From the IMG/VR virus record IMGVR_UViG_3300034167_000026, positions 1 through 24,265 of that record: DNA of 24,265 nucleotides; one strand, 5' to 3'. The notes beneath the pieces were generated by a model that saw only the letters and a program-made list of their open reading frames with translations, was not told the origin of the DNA and made no database searches. This DNA is from a virus. Shown here piece by piece: positions 7,696-13,475 of the stretch. Position 1 is the stretch's first letter. Each line of letters starts with the position of its first letter. The translations under genes were made by a program, and so were the position numbers.

Positions 7696-8306
7696 TGGCA
7701 ACGGACGAGCGCCTTAACCTAGTAGACAAGGTGCTGGCCTATGTGTCCAGCCCTTTTAGGCTGTTTGCAATGGTTTTAATGGCGGTTTTGACCTTTTCGG
7801 GCTACTTTGTCTATACAAACCAAGAGCTTTTGATAGGGGCTTACAAGGAATCTAAAAAGATTCCAACCATTGCAGAAGACCGAGTTGAAGACGCTGCCGC
7901 CCACCTTTTTAAGCAATCTGGTGCGCTGGTGGTGGCAGTTTTCAAGGTAAATTCAATGTTTGGGACTAGGATTTTGCACCGCGCCTATGGCAAAAACGGC
8001 AGGGACAAGACCAATGACGGCCTAGATGTTGGGCTTTTTACCCAAAATGCGGCCAATAATGCCGATGTGGTTAAACTGATGGCTAGCGAGATACCTTGCG
8101 GAGAATACAAGTCAGCGCAGTCGGAAATGGGTCTGTGGTATATCGCAAGGGGTGTGGCGTACACATGTCGCATCAGCGTACCACCAGAGCCTGGCCGGTT
8201 TGTAGGACAGATCACAGTTGGCTGGGCTACGCAGCCAGAAGACCTTGATCAAGCAAAGGCGATGCTTCAAATTGCGGCAACCATGTTATCTAGGAGTAAA
8301 CAGTGA
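7695..8306 (+). CDS. T4 gpT-like holin
   Basis: A 203-residue protein with a short N-terminal cytoplasmic segment, one transmembrane helix at 22-40 and a periplasmic domain. This is the topology of the T4 holin T, which forms the lethal membrane lesion and receives the lysis-inhibition signal. From memory of T4 T (about 218 residues), matching landmarks are the YKESK segment just after the membrane helix, a YTC motif followed by an FVGQITVGW strand (T4 has a similar AGTITMYW), and a C-terminal helix ending near RSK. I chose the ATG at 7695, which overlaps the previous stop (TGATGG); an ATG two codons earlier is also possible. The link to T4 T is my own comparison and unverified. Confidence 0.65.
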   Translation: MATDERLNLVDKVLAYVSSPFRLFAMVLMAVLTFSGYFVYTNQELLIGAYKESKKIPTIAEDRVEDAAAHLFKQSGALVVAVFKVNSMFGTRILHRAYGKNGRDKTNDGLDVGLFTQNAANNADVVKLMASEIPCGEYKSAQSEMGLWYIARGVAYTCRISVPPEPGRFVGQITVGWATQPEDLDQAKAMLQIAATMLSRSKQ

Positions 8307-8542
8307 ACCCAGAACTACAAAAATACTATGAGGATCGGTTTGACCTGTTCTCCCGCCAAGGCTGGGCTGACCTGATGGAGGATGTTGACAACATGCTCAT
8401 CCCGCTAAACAATGTCGCTACCATTGCGGACGAAAAAAGTCTACAATTCCGCAAAGGCGAGATTTCTATCCTTATTTGGCTGAAAACGCTTAAAGGCGTC
8501 AGCGAACGAGCATACGAGGACTTGCATGAAAAGAATGTATGA
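8303..8542 (+). CDS. Small helical protein, 79 aa, unknown
   Basis: Starts with GTG at 8303, with TAGGAG at 8291-8296, and overlaps the end of the holin-like gene by 4 bases. The product is acidic and mostly helical (LQKYYEDRFDLFSRQGW at the N-terminus, and a second helix around SILIWLKTLKGVSERAYEDL). It has no membrane span and no metal-binding motif. It lies between the lysis genes and a zinc-ribbon gene, just ahead of scaffold. I do not recognise a family. Confidence 0.75.
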   Translation: MNPELQKYYEDRFDLFSRQGWADLMEDVDNMLIPLNNVATIADEKSLQFRKGEISILIWLKTLKGVSERAYEDLHEKNV

Positions 8543-8753
8543 ATTTGTCTGCGATTGCGGACAACGCACAGAGGCGCTAGAGGTTTATGAGACTTCTAGT
8601 GTGCTGTGCAGATGCGGGGGGCTTGCTTCCCGTGTCATAAGCGCTCCGTCGTTTAACTTGGAAGGGTGGTCTGGGACGTTTCCATCATCGCATGGTAGGT
8701 TCGAGAGAAAGCACCGTGAAAGGTTAAGCGCAGAGCGTAAAGCCAACTCATAA
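8526..8753 (+). CDS. FmdB-type zinc-ribbon protein
   Basis: A 75-residue protein with two Cys pairs, C9-x-C11 and C28-x-C30, each near a Gly, and the RVIS segment that commonly follows in FmdB-like zinc ribbons. It should bind one zinc ion. Such small ribbons occur often in phage structural modules; their role is not established, though nucleic-acid or protein binding is usual. After the ribbon comes a Phe/Trp segment and a basic tail (FERKHRERLSAERK). It overlaps the previous gene by 17 bases; GAGGA at 8516-8520 serves the ATG at 8526, and a second ATG at 8535 is possible. Confidence 0.75.
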   Translation: MKRMYEFVCDCGQRTEALEVYETSSVLCRCGGLASRVISAPSFNLEGWSGTFPSSHGRFERKHRERLSAERKANS

Positions 8754-8802
8754 GCGCAAGCCGAGTTGAATTATCCTACAACCGTTTTGGCAGGAAAAAA
8801 AT

Positions 8803-9534
8803 ATGTTGATTGATGAAGAACAAGAGCCGCTAGGTGAACTCGAAATCGAGGAAAAAAAGTCTGCTGAACTTCCTGATAAATACAGGGAAAAAAGTTTGGA
8901 AGAAGTTGTGCGGATGCACCAAGAAGCTGAAAAGCTAATTGGCAAGCAAGCCCAAGAGGTGGGTGAAGTCCGTAAACTCGCTGACGAATTACTTAGGCAC
9001 AACCTCAGTTCTAGGCAACAACAAGTAGAGGTTGAACCGGAAGTTGACTTTTTTGAGAACCCTCAAAAAGCAGTTCAGACGACGATTGACAAACATCCAG
9101 ATGTTCTCGCGGCCCGACAAGCGGGTCAAGATTTCAAAAAGATGCAGATTCAACAAATGCTGACGCAACAGCATCCTGACTATTCCTTAGTAGTCAACGA
9201 TATTGGGTTTCAAGAGTGGGTGAAGTCTTCACCTATTCGTTTGGGACTTTATGCGAGAGCAGATGGTGACTTTGATTATGATTCGGCAAATGAATTGTTG
9301 TCCACTTATAAAGAATTGCGCGGCGTGAAAGTCCAACAGTCCGAAAAAGCGTCTGACGCTACTAGGGCAAAGAGCATGAGAGCAGCGCAAGTTGATGTTG
9401 GTGGCTCTGGCGAGAGTTCAAAACGAGTCTACAGACGTGCCGACCTTATTCGTCTCAAAATGACTGACCCTTCGCGTTACGAATCGCTGAACGATGAAAT
9501 ACTCACAGCCTACGCAGAGGGTCGTGTTCGATAA
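8803..9534 (+). CDS. Capsid scaffolding protein
   Basis: A 243-residue, highly charged, mainly helical protein immediately upstream of the major capsid gene, the standard position for a scaffold that directs coat assembly and then leaves the head. The N-terminus is acidic (ELEIEEKKSAELPDKYREK) and is followed by coiled coil. The C-terminus is a basic helical module, with YRRADLIRLKMTDPSRYESL about 35 residues from the end, the usual coat-contacting end of such scaffolds. No protease signature is present. AGGAAA upstream is the ribosome binding site, within a 49-base gap from the previous gene that could hold a promoter, although I could not identify one. Confidence 0.85.
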   Translation: MLIDEEQEPLGELEIEEKKSAELPDKYREKSLEEVVRMHQEAEKLIGKQAQEVGEVRKLADELLRHNLSSRQQQVEVEPEVDFFENPQKAVQTTIDKHPDVLAARQAGQDFKKMQIQQMLTQQHPDYSLVVNDIGFQEWVKSSPIRLGLYARADGDFDYDSANELLSTYKELRGVKVQQSEKASDATRAKSMRAAQVDVGGSGESSKRVYRRADLIRLKMTDPSRYESLNDEILTAYAEGRVR

Positions 9535-9552
9535 TTTAACTGGAGAATTAAC

Positions 9553-10515
9553 ATGGCATATCCTACCCCAGCGGTAACAGTAACCACCGCAGCAACGTTC
9601 ATCCCCGAAATTTGGAGTGATGAGATCATCGCCGCTTACAAGAAAAATCTTGTTTTGGCTAACATCGTAATGAAAATGAACTTTAAAGGTAAGAAGGGCG
9701 ATGTGGTTCACATTCCTGCACCTACCCGTGGTTCAGCTTCAGCAAAAGCAGCATCCACTGCCGTTACTCTGATTGCCGATACTGAAACAGAAATCCAAGT
9801 GAATATTAACAAGCACTTTGAATATTCGCGTTTCATTGAGGACATCGTTGAAGCACAAGCCCTAAACAGCTTGCGTCAGTTCTACACTGCTGATGCTGGC
9901 TATGCGCTTGCCAAGCAAGTAGACACTAGCTTGATCCAACTGGGTCGTGCATTCAATGGTGCTACTGTCGGGACTAACGACTATGCGACTTCTGCTTCAA
10001 GCACTAAAGCCTTCATCGGTGGCGATGGTACGACTGTCTATAACAGTTCTTCGTCAAATGCAAGTGCTTTGACAGATGCTGCCATTCGCAGAACTATTCA
10101 GCGTCTGGACGATAACGACACGCCTATGGACGGTCGCTTTTTCCTGATCCCACCATCCAGCCGTAACACGCTGATGGGTCTTTCCCGTTACACGGAACAG
10201 GCTTTTGTGGGCAATGGCAATGCGATCCGTACTGGTGAAATCGGCAACCTGTATGGCATCCCCGTGTTTACATCTAGCAATGCTGATACTGGCGCTGGTA
10301 ACACTGCAACAGATCGTATCTGCTTGATGGGTCACAAAGACGCTATGGTTCTGGTTGAGCAAATCGGTATCCGTTCACAAACACAGTACAAGCAAGACTA
10401 CCTTGCCACTTTGTTTACAAGCGATACCTTGTATGGCGTTGCCGCACTTCGTGCAGCCGCGACAACTGGTGCAGCTCTGTCTTCTAGCGCATTTGCGTTG
10501 GCAGTGCCAGCCTAA
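9553..10515 (+). CDS. Major capsid protein (HK97-like)
   Basis: A 320-residue coat protein. It follows scaffold and precedes a strong terminator, as expected for the most abundant virion protein. The sequence has the marks of this coat group: an N-terminal arm ending near FIPEIWSDEIIAAYKKNLVL, the GKKGDVVHIPAPTRG strand region, a long helix with FIEDIVEAQALNSLRQFYTADAG, the FFLIPPSSRNTL segment, and a C-terminal strand with KQDYLATLFTSDTLYG. TGGAG lies upstream of the ATG. The HK97 fold is inferred from family resemblance, not visible as a motif. Confidence 0.9.
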   Translation: MAYPTPAVTVTTAATFIPEIWSDEIIAAYKKNLVLANIVMKMNFKGKKGDVVHIPAPTRGSASAKAASTAVTLIADTETEIQVNINKHFEYSRFIEDIVEAQALNSLRQFYTADAGYALAKQVDTSLIQLGRAFNGATVGTNDYATSASSTKAFIGGDGTTVYNSSSSNASALTDAAIRRTIQRLDDNDTPMDGRFFLIPPSSRNTLMGLSRYTEQAFVGNGNAIRTGEIGNLYGIPVFTSSNADTGAGNTATDRICLMGHKDAMVLVEQIGIRSQTQYKQDYLATLFTSDTLYGVAALRAAATTGAALSSSAFALAVPA

Positions 10516-10521
10516 CCCCAA

Positions 10522-10548
10522 GCCCCCAGAAATGGGGGCATTATTTTT
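10522..10548 (+). terminator. Intrinsic terminator after major capsid gene
   Basis: A perfect 7-base-pair stem, GCCCCCA (10522-10528) with TGGGGGC (10533-10539), closed by a GAAA loop and followed by ATTATTTTT. It lies 7 bases after the coat stop. The T-run leads directly into AAGGAG, the ribosome binding site of the next gene, so read-through transcripts would carry the hairpin in their 5' leader. Confidence 0.9.
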
Positions 10549-10561
10549 AAGGAGTTAGAAA

Positions 10562-10885
10562 ATGGCTGCTGCAACCGCAATCAAATCCCGACAAGGGAAT
10601 GATCAATTCCGTGGCGTCTTTAGTGACACATGGGTTGTGACTTGTACCCTAGACTCGGCTTCCGTAGCGGATCAAGCCGCTGCGACTGACACTGTGGCTG
10701 TCCCTGGCGTTGTCTTGGGCGATATAGTGATCGGCATGTCTGCTGCTGTTGACGAGGCAGGGCTTGTTCGCCGTGCTTATGTTTCCGCTGCTGGCACTGT
10801 CACTATCGCAACGACCAACACGACTGGCGCTGCGGTTAACTTGGCGTCAACGACTGTTGATTTAGTCATTGCTCGCATCGTTTAA
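10562..10885 (+). CDS. Probable head decoration protein
   Basis: A 107-residue protein, rich in Ala, Val and Thr and predicted to be almost entirely beta strand, directly after the coat gene and enclosed by two terminators. The segment from GVVLGDIVIGMSAAVDEAGL to the end resembles small beta-structured virion proteins that follow the coat gene in many aquatic phages and probably stud the capsid surface. There are no catalytic motifs. AAGGAG at 10549-10554 is a strong ribosome binding site. The decoration role is inferred from position and composition. Confidence 0.65.
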   Translation: MAAATAIKSRQGNDQFRGVFSDTWVVTCTLDSASVADQAAATDTVAVPGVVLGDIVIGMSAAVDEAGLVRRAYVSAAGTVTIATTNTTGAAVNLASTTVDLVIARIV

Positions 10886-10887
10886 AC

Positions 10888-10910
10888 GGGGGGCTTCGGC
10901 CCCCTTTTTT
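10888..10910 (+). terminator. Intrinsic terminator with UUCG loop
   Basis: Stem GGGGGC (10889-10894) and GCCCCC (10899-10904) closed by the very stable C(UUCG)G tetraloop, with an additional possible G-T pair (10888/10905), followed by six T (10905-10910). It begins 2 bases after the decoration gene stop. AAGG follows at 10911-10914, serving the next start at 10920. This is the same hairpin, U-tract and Shine-Dalgarno arrangement as after the coat gene. Confidence 0.92.
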
Positions 10911-10919
10911 AAGGTAATC

Positions 10920-11099
10920 ATGGCAACTTTCCGCTGTTTGCAGTCAGGCAACACTGTGACGTTTACTCAGCAAGTGGACATAGACTCGATGCGTGGGCAT
11001 CAAGGTTATGTGCGTCTGGAGGAGCAAGTTAAGCCTGAGATCAAACCACTGCCAGTTAAGAAGATGGGTCGGCCTCGTAAATCAACTGTTAAAGGATAA
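10920..11099 (+). CDS. Small protein with AT-hook-like tail, 59 aa
   Basis: Begins at an ATG 10 bases after the UUCG terminator, with AAGG as a modest ribosome binding site. Residues 1-35 look like a small beta unit (ATFRCLQSGNTVTFTQQVDI), followed by a Pro/Lys linker and a basic end with the GRPRK core typical of AT-hooks. That suggests contact with DNA or with another virion component. A longer reading frame from 10869 would cross the terminator and is rejected. This is a recurrent type after coat genes in aquatic phages as far as I recall, without known function. Confidence 0.75.
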   Translation: MATFRCLQSGNTVTFTQQVDIDSMRGHQGYVRLEEQVKPEIKPLPVKKMGRPRKSTVKG

Positions 11100-11102
11100 A
11101 TC

Positions 11103-11240
11103 ATGTACGGTAAAAAAATGTCTGATAAAAAAGCAATGCCTGTCGCCATTATGGTAGCCGTTGCCAAGCCAAAAGCTATGCCTAAACGTGGTCAGCGCAC
11201 TGCCACTAACATGGCAACTAAAGCTAAACGAGGCAAGTAA
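11103..11240 (+). CDS. Very basic 45-residue protein
   Basis: ATG at 11103, three bases after the previous stop; the stop overlaps the next start (TAATG). The product is rich in Lys, Arg, Met and Ala with no acidic cluster (MYGKKMSDKKAMP at the start, KPKAMPKRGQR and a KAKRGK end). The composition resembles nucleic-acid-coating peptides. No fold or family is recognised. It is the first of the tiny-gene array and lies beside putative capsid-surface genes. Confidence 0.65.
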   Translation: MYGKKMSDKKAMPVAIMVAVAKPKAMPKRGQRTATNMATKAKRGK

Positions 11241-11524
11241 TGGCATCCCTAACTTCTCCAGTTTCGCTTTTAAGTGCTGTAGTAGCAACAGGCGCGTCAA
11301 AAGAAGTCCAAGCCGATGCCGGTCAACCGGCATTCTTGCAAGTATCCGGCATTACTTCTGCCACTGTTGTATTGCAAGGCAGTCTTGATGGCACAAATTG
11401 GGCAACTCTGGGAACGGCTTTGACTGCGGATGGACTCATTACAGTTGCTAACGCTCCCAAGTATTTAAGAGCAAATTGCACTGTTTATGTGACAGGTACG
11501 ATTACAGCGAAAATCATGTACTAA
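11240..11524 (+). CDS. Small beta-rich structural protein, 94 aa
   Basis: ATG at 11240 overlaps the previous stop by one base. The product is Ala/Thr/Val-rich with likely beta strands and the SLDGTNWATLG motif, which occurs in small beta-sandwich virion proteins. It contains no basic cluster, unlike its neighbours. It may be a capsid decoration or a head-surface binding protein; the role is inferred from composition and location. Confidence 0.65.
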   Translation: MASLTSPVSLLSAVVATGASKEVQADAGQPAFLQVSGITSATVVLQGSLDGTNWATLGTALTADGLITVANAPKYLRANCTVYVTGTITAKIMY

Positions 11525-11525
11525 T

Positions 11526-11669
11526 ATGAAAACTCCAGCCCAAAAAAAGATCAGCAAGGTGATGAAAGAGTTTGGCGCGGGTAAGCTGACCACCAACAAA
11601 AAGGTGGTTAAAGACCCAAGGCAAGCTATGGCAATTGCGCTTTCACAAGCAAAGGTAAAGAAGAAATGA
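11526..11669 (+). CDS. Basic 47-residue protein, DUF6496-like
   Basis: The core KVMKEFGAGKL followed by KDPRQAMAIALSQA closely recalls the family I know as DUF6496 (K-V-M-x-E/F-x-x-G-x-L, then K-Q-A-I-A-I-A-L-S), found in bacteria, phages and large viruses. It is short, Lys-rich and ends KVKKK. Its stop overlaps the following ATG (ATGA). The family has no established function. The family number is from memory and should be confirmed. The basic character suggests DNA or RNA contact. Confidence 0.7.
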   Translation: MKTPAQKKISKVMKEFGAGKLTTNKKVVKDPRQAMAIALSQAKVKKK

Positions 11670-11842
11670 AAAGCAAAGTCAACCAAGCGGCGGTCTATAC
11701 AAAGCCCACCATGCGGAAGGCTTTGTTTGAAAAGATCAAGGGTCAGGCTGTGCAAGGCACTGGCGCTGGCGAATGGTCAGCTAGAAAAGCACAACTCTTG
11801 GCAAAAGAGTACAAAGCCAAGGGCGGGGGGTACAAATCGTGA
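11666..11842 (+). CDS. Basic 58-residue protein with GEWSARKAQLLAKEY motif
   Basis: Linked to the previous gene by an ATGA overlap. It carries a YTKPTMRKALFEKIKG start and a GEWSARKAQLLAKEYKAKGG end, a distinct small domain I recall from phages, bacteria and giant viruses, where it is an uncharacterised DUF (possibly DUF5872, not certain). The pattern is basic and helical, with Trp and Ser-Ala-Arg-Lys-Ala-Gln conserved. It overlaps the next gene, which starts with GTG at 11839. Confidence 0.72.
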   Translation: MKSKVNQAAVYTKPTMRKALFEKIKGQAVQGTGAGEWSARKAQLLAKEYKAKGGGYKS

Positions 11843-11982
11843 GCAAGACAAAAGCGCATTACACACCGGACGGCAAGCTGTATAAGGGTGAGACTCACAA
11901 AACTGGTGCTGTCTTGATGACAGGTGCAAAGCACACGCCAGCCAGTAAAGTCTTGACACATACACCGCCGAAGAAAAAATGA
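11839..11982 (+). CDS. Basic 47-residue protein, GTG start
   Basis: Starts at a GTG overlapping the previous stop (GTGA). The product is rich in Lys, Thr and His, with YTPDGKLYKGETHK, a beta-hairpin-like unit, followed by HTPASKVLTHTP and a KKK end. It has five His but no paired metal-binding arrangement that I trust. Genuine expression is supported by overlaps at both ends; function unknown. Confidence 0.6.
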   Translation: MSKTKAHYTPDGKLYKGETHKTGAVLMTGAKHTPASKVLTHTPPKKK

Positions 11983-12212
11983 AAGCTACCCAGAAAAGCC
12001 TGAAGGATTGGGGCGACCAAGATTGGAGAACTAAAAGTGGTAAAAAATCTTCTGAAACTGGTGAGCGATACCTTCCAAGCGCTGCTATTAAAAGTCTTAG
12101 CAATGCTGAGTACGCTGCGACAACACGCGCAAAACGTGCTGGCATGGCTAAAGGGAAACAATTCGTAGCGCAACCTAAAAAGATAGCGGCAAAAACTAAA
12201 GGCTACCGATGA
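11979..12212 (+). CDS. Conserved basic protein, 77 aa, KRAG/PKKI family
   Basis: A strongly basic protein with WGDQDWRTKSGKKSS, the segment GERYLPSAAIKSLSNAEYAA and TTRAKRAG, then GKQFVAQPKKIAAKT. I recognise this as a recurrent uncharacterised family shared between phages and giant viruses, always Arg/Lys-rich and short. The basic residues suggest binding to nucleic acid or compaction of packaged DNA (inference). It overlaps both neighbours by 4 bases (ATGA). Confidence 0.75.
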   Translation: MKATQKSLKDWGDQDWRTKSGKKSSETGERYLPSAAIKSLSNAEYAATTRAKRAGMAKGKQFVAQPKKIAAKTKGYR

Positions 12213-12499
12213 AGACACCAGCCTACGCACGTAAAGAAGGCCAGAATCCTAAAGGGGGCTTGAACGCAAAGGGTCGTTCATCTTATAATACAGAGACTGG
12301 GGGTGATCTCAAAGCTCCAGTGAAGTCAGGCGACAACCCTAGACGGGCCTCCTTTTTAGCACGCATGGGCAATATGCCTGGCGCTGAGATGAAAGATGGA
12401 AAGCCTACCCGACTTTTACTTTCTCTTAGAGCATGGGGCGCAACGTCCAAGGAAGACGCAAAGGCTAAAGCCAAAGCTATTTCTAAGAGGAACAAATGA
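12209..12499 (+). CDS. Conserved basic protein, 96 aa, DUF6321-like
   Basis: Contains YARKEGQNPKGGLNAKGR, then SGDNPRRASFLARMGNMPG and PTRLLLSLRAWGATSKEDAK, ending in KAKAISKR. This order matches an uncharacterised family I recall as DUF6321, found in phages and giant viruses; the number is from memory. The N-terminal part is Gly/Asn/Lys-rich and the C-terminal part helical and basic. It is the last and largest of the array, overlapping the next gene by 4 bases. Confidence 0.75.
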   Translation: MKTPAYARKEGQNPKGGLNAKGRSSYNTETGGDLKAPVKSGDNPRRASFLARMGNMPGAEMKDGKPTRLLLSLRAWGATSKEDAKAKAKAISKRNK

Positions 12500-12831
12500 G
12501 ACCAGTATCTGTTGGAGTTAGTCCTGCTGCGGCAGTTTTAACCACTGTTTTTACAGTGCCAACGGGCTATTACGCCAAATTTACGGTGATGTACATCCAC
12601 AACACTGGTGGATCAACAAAGCACATCACCGTGGCTTGGTATGACGCAAGCACTGCGACTACTTATGACATTCTTACTTCTTACGACTTTACTTCAAAAG
12701 CGTATCTTCAGTTTGATGGCAATGCGTATATGGTTTTGGAAGAAGGCGACAAGATTCAAATTACTACGCAAGCGGCGAGTACATTCAGTTTTATAGCAAC
12801 CTTTGAGGTTGAAGGAGCGCAAAGAATATGA
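12496..12831 (+). CDS. Small beta-rich structural protein, 111 aa
   Basis: Coupled to the basic protein by ATGA and to the adaptor gene by another 4-base overlap. The sequence alternates hydrophobic and Thr/Ser residues, with FTVPTGYYAKFTVMYIHNTGG and LEEGDKIQITTQAAS, suggesting a compact beta-sandwich. Proteins of this style are found among head-tail joining or decorating proteins. There is no catalytic motif. Exact role unknown; a virion component is most likely given position. Confidence 0.65.
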   Translation: MRPVSVGVSPAAAVLTTVFTVPTGYYAKFTVMYIHNTGGSTKHITVAWYDASTATTYDILTSYDFTSKAYLQFDGNAYMVLEEGDKIQITTQAASTFSFIATFEVEGAQRI

Positions 12832-13475
12832 CCTACCTACAACTGATAAACAATGTTCTGATCCGCTTGCGCGAATCTCAAGTTTCGACCAACAATGAGA
12901 CTGCTTACTCGACCCTGATTGGCTTGTTTGTCAACGATGCCAAGCGCCAGATCGAGGATTCCTTTAGCTGGAATGTGCTGGGTCAGACAGTCACCATCAC
13001 CACGGTGGCCGCGACATACATCTATTCGATGACTGGTGCTGGGCAGAAATTCCAAGTGCAAGACGCAATCAACACCACATCAAATATTGGTCTGCAAAAC
13101 ATCAGTTTTGTGGAAATGAACCGCTATCAAAACTTAGTTCCAACTACAGACGGGTTGCCTCAATACTATTCTTTTGATGGTGTAGACGGTAACGGCGACA
13201 CCAAGGTGGTGTTGTACCCTCGCCCTGATGGGGTCTACAACATTCCGTTTTCGTTAACAGTGCCCCAAGCTACATTGGAGGTTGACGGCACATCTGTACT
13301 TGTTCCTGACTTTCTAGTGGTGCAAAACGCCTACGCACGGGCGTTGGTAGAACGCGGTGAGGATGGCGGTCTTAGTTCATCTGAGGCTTATCAGCTTTAC
13401 CGTGCCATGCTTACTGACCAAATCGCACTGGAAGGCACTCGCTACCCAGAGAACCAAGAGTTTGTTGCGATATGA
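12828..13475 (+). CDS. Head-tail adaptor (neck) protein
   Basis: A 215-residue protein of the size and position of podovirus adaptors (T7 gp11 / P22 gp4 type), which form a ring beneath the portal. The N-terminal helices (LQLINNVLIRLRES, and LFVNDAKRQIEDSFSWNVL) are typical of these adaptors, followed by a beta domain with TTVAATYIYSM and the LVPTTDGLPQYYSFDG loop, and a C-terminal helix bundle. Its ends overlap both neighbours by 4 bases, which supports balanced expression with the nozzle protein that follows. Confidence 0.8.
   Translation: MTYLQLINNVLIRLRESQVSTNNETAYSTLIGLFVNDAKRQIEDSFSWNVLGQTVTITTVAATYIYSMTGAGQKFQVQDAINTTSNIGLQNISFVEMNRYQNLVPTTDGLPQYYSFDGVDGNGDTKVVLYPRPDGVYNIPFSLTVPQATLEVDGTSVLVPDFLVVQNAYARALVERGEDGGLSSSEAYQLYRAMLTDQIALEGTRYPENQEFVAI

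Noticed and set aside
11743-12230. Overlapping - strand open frames opposite the tiny-gene array
   Set aside because: Cys/Phe/Ser-rich translations typical of antisense to Lys-rich genes; the + strand genes have coupled starts and family-like motifs.
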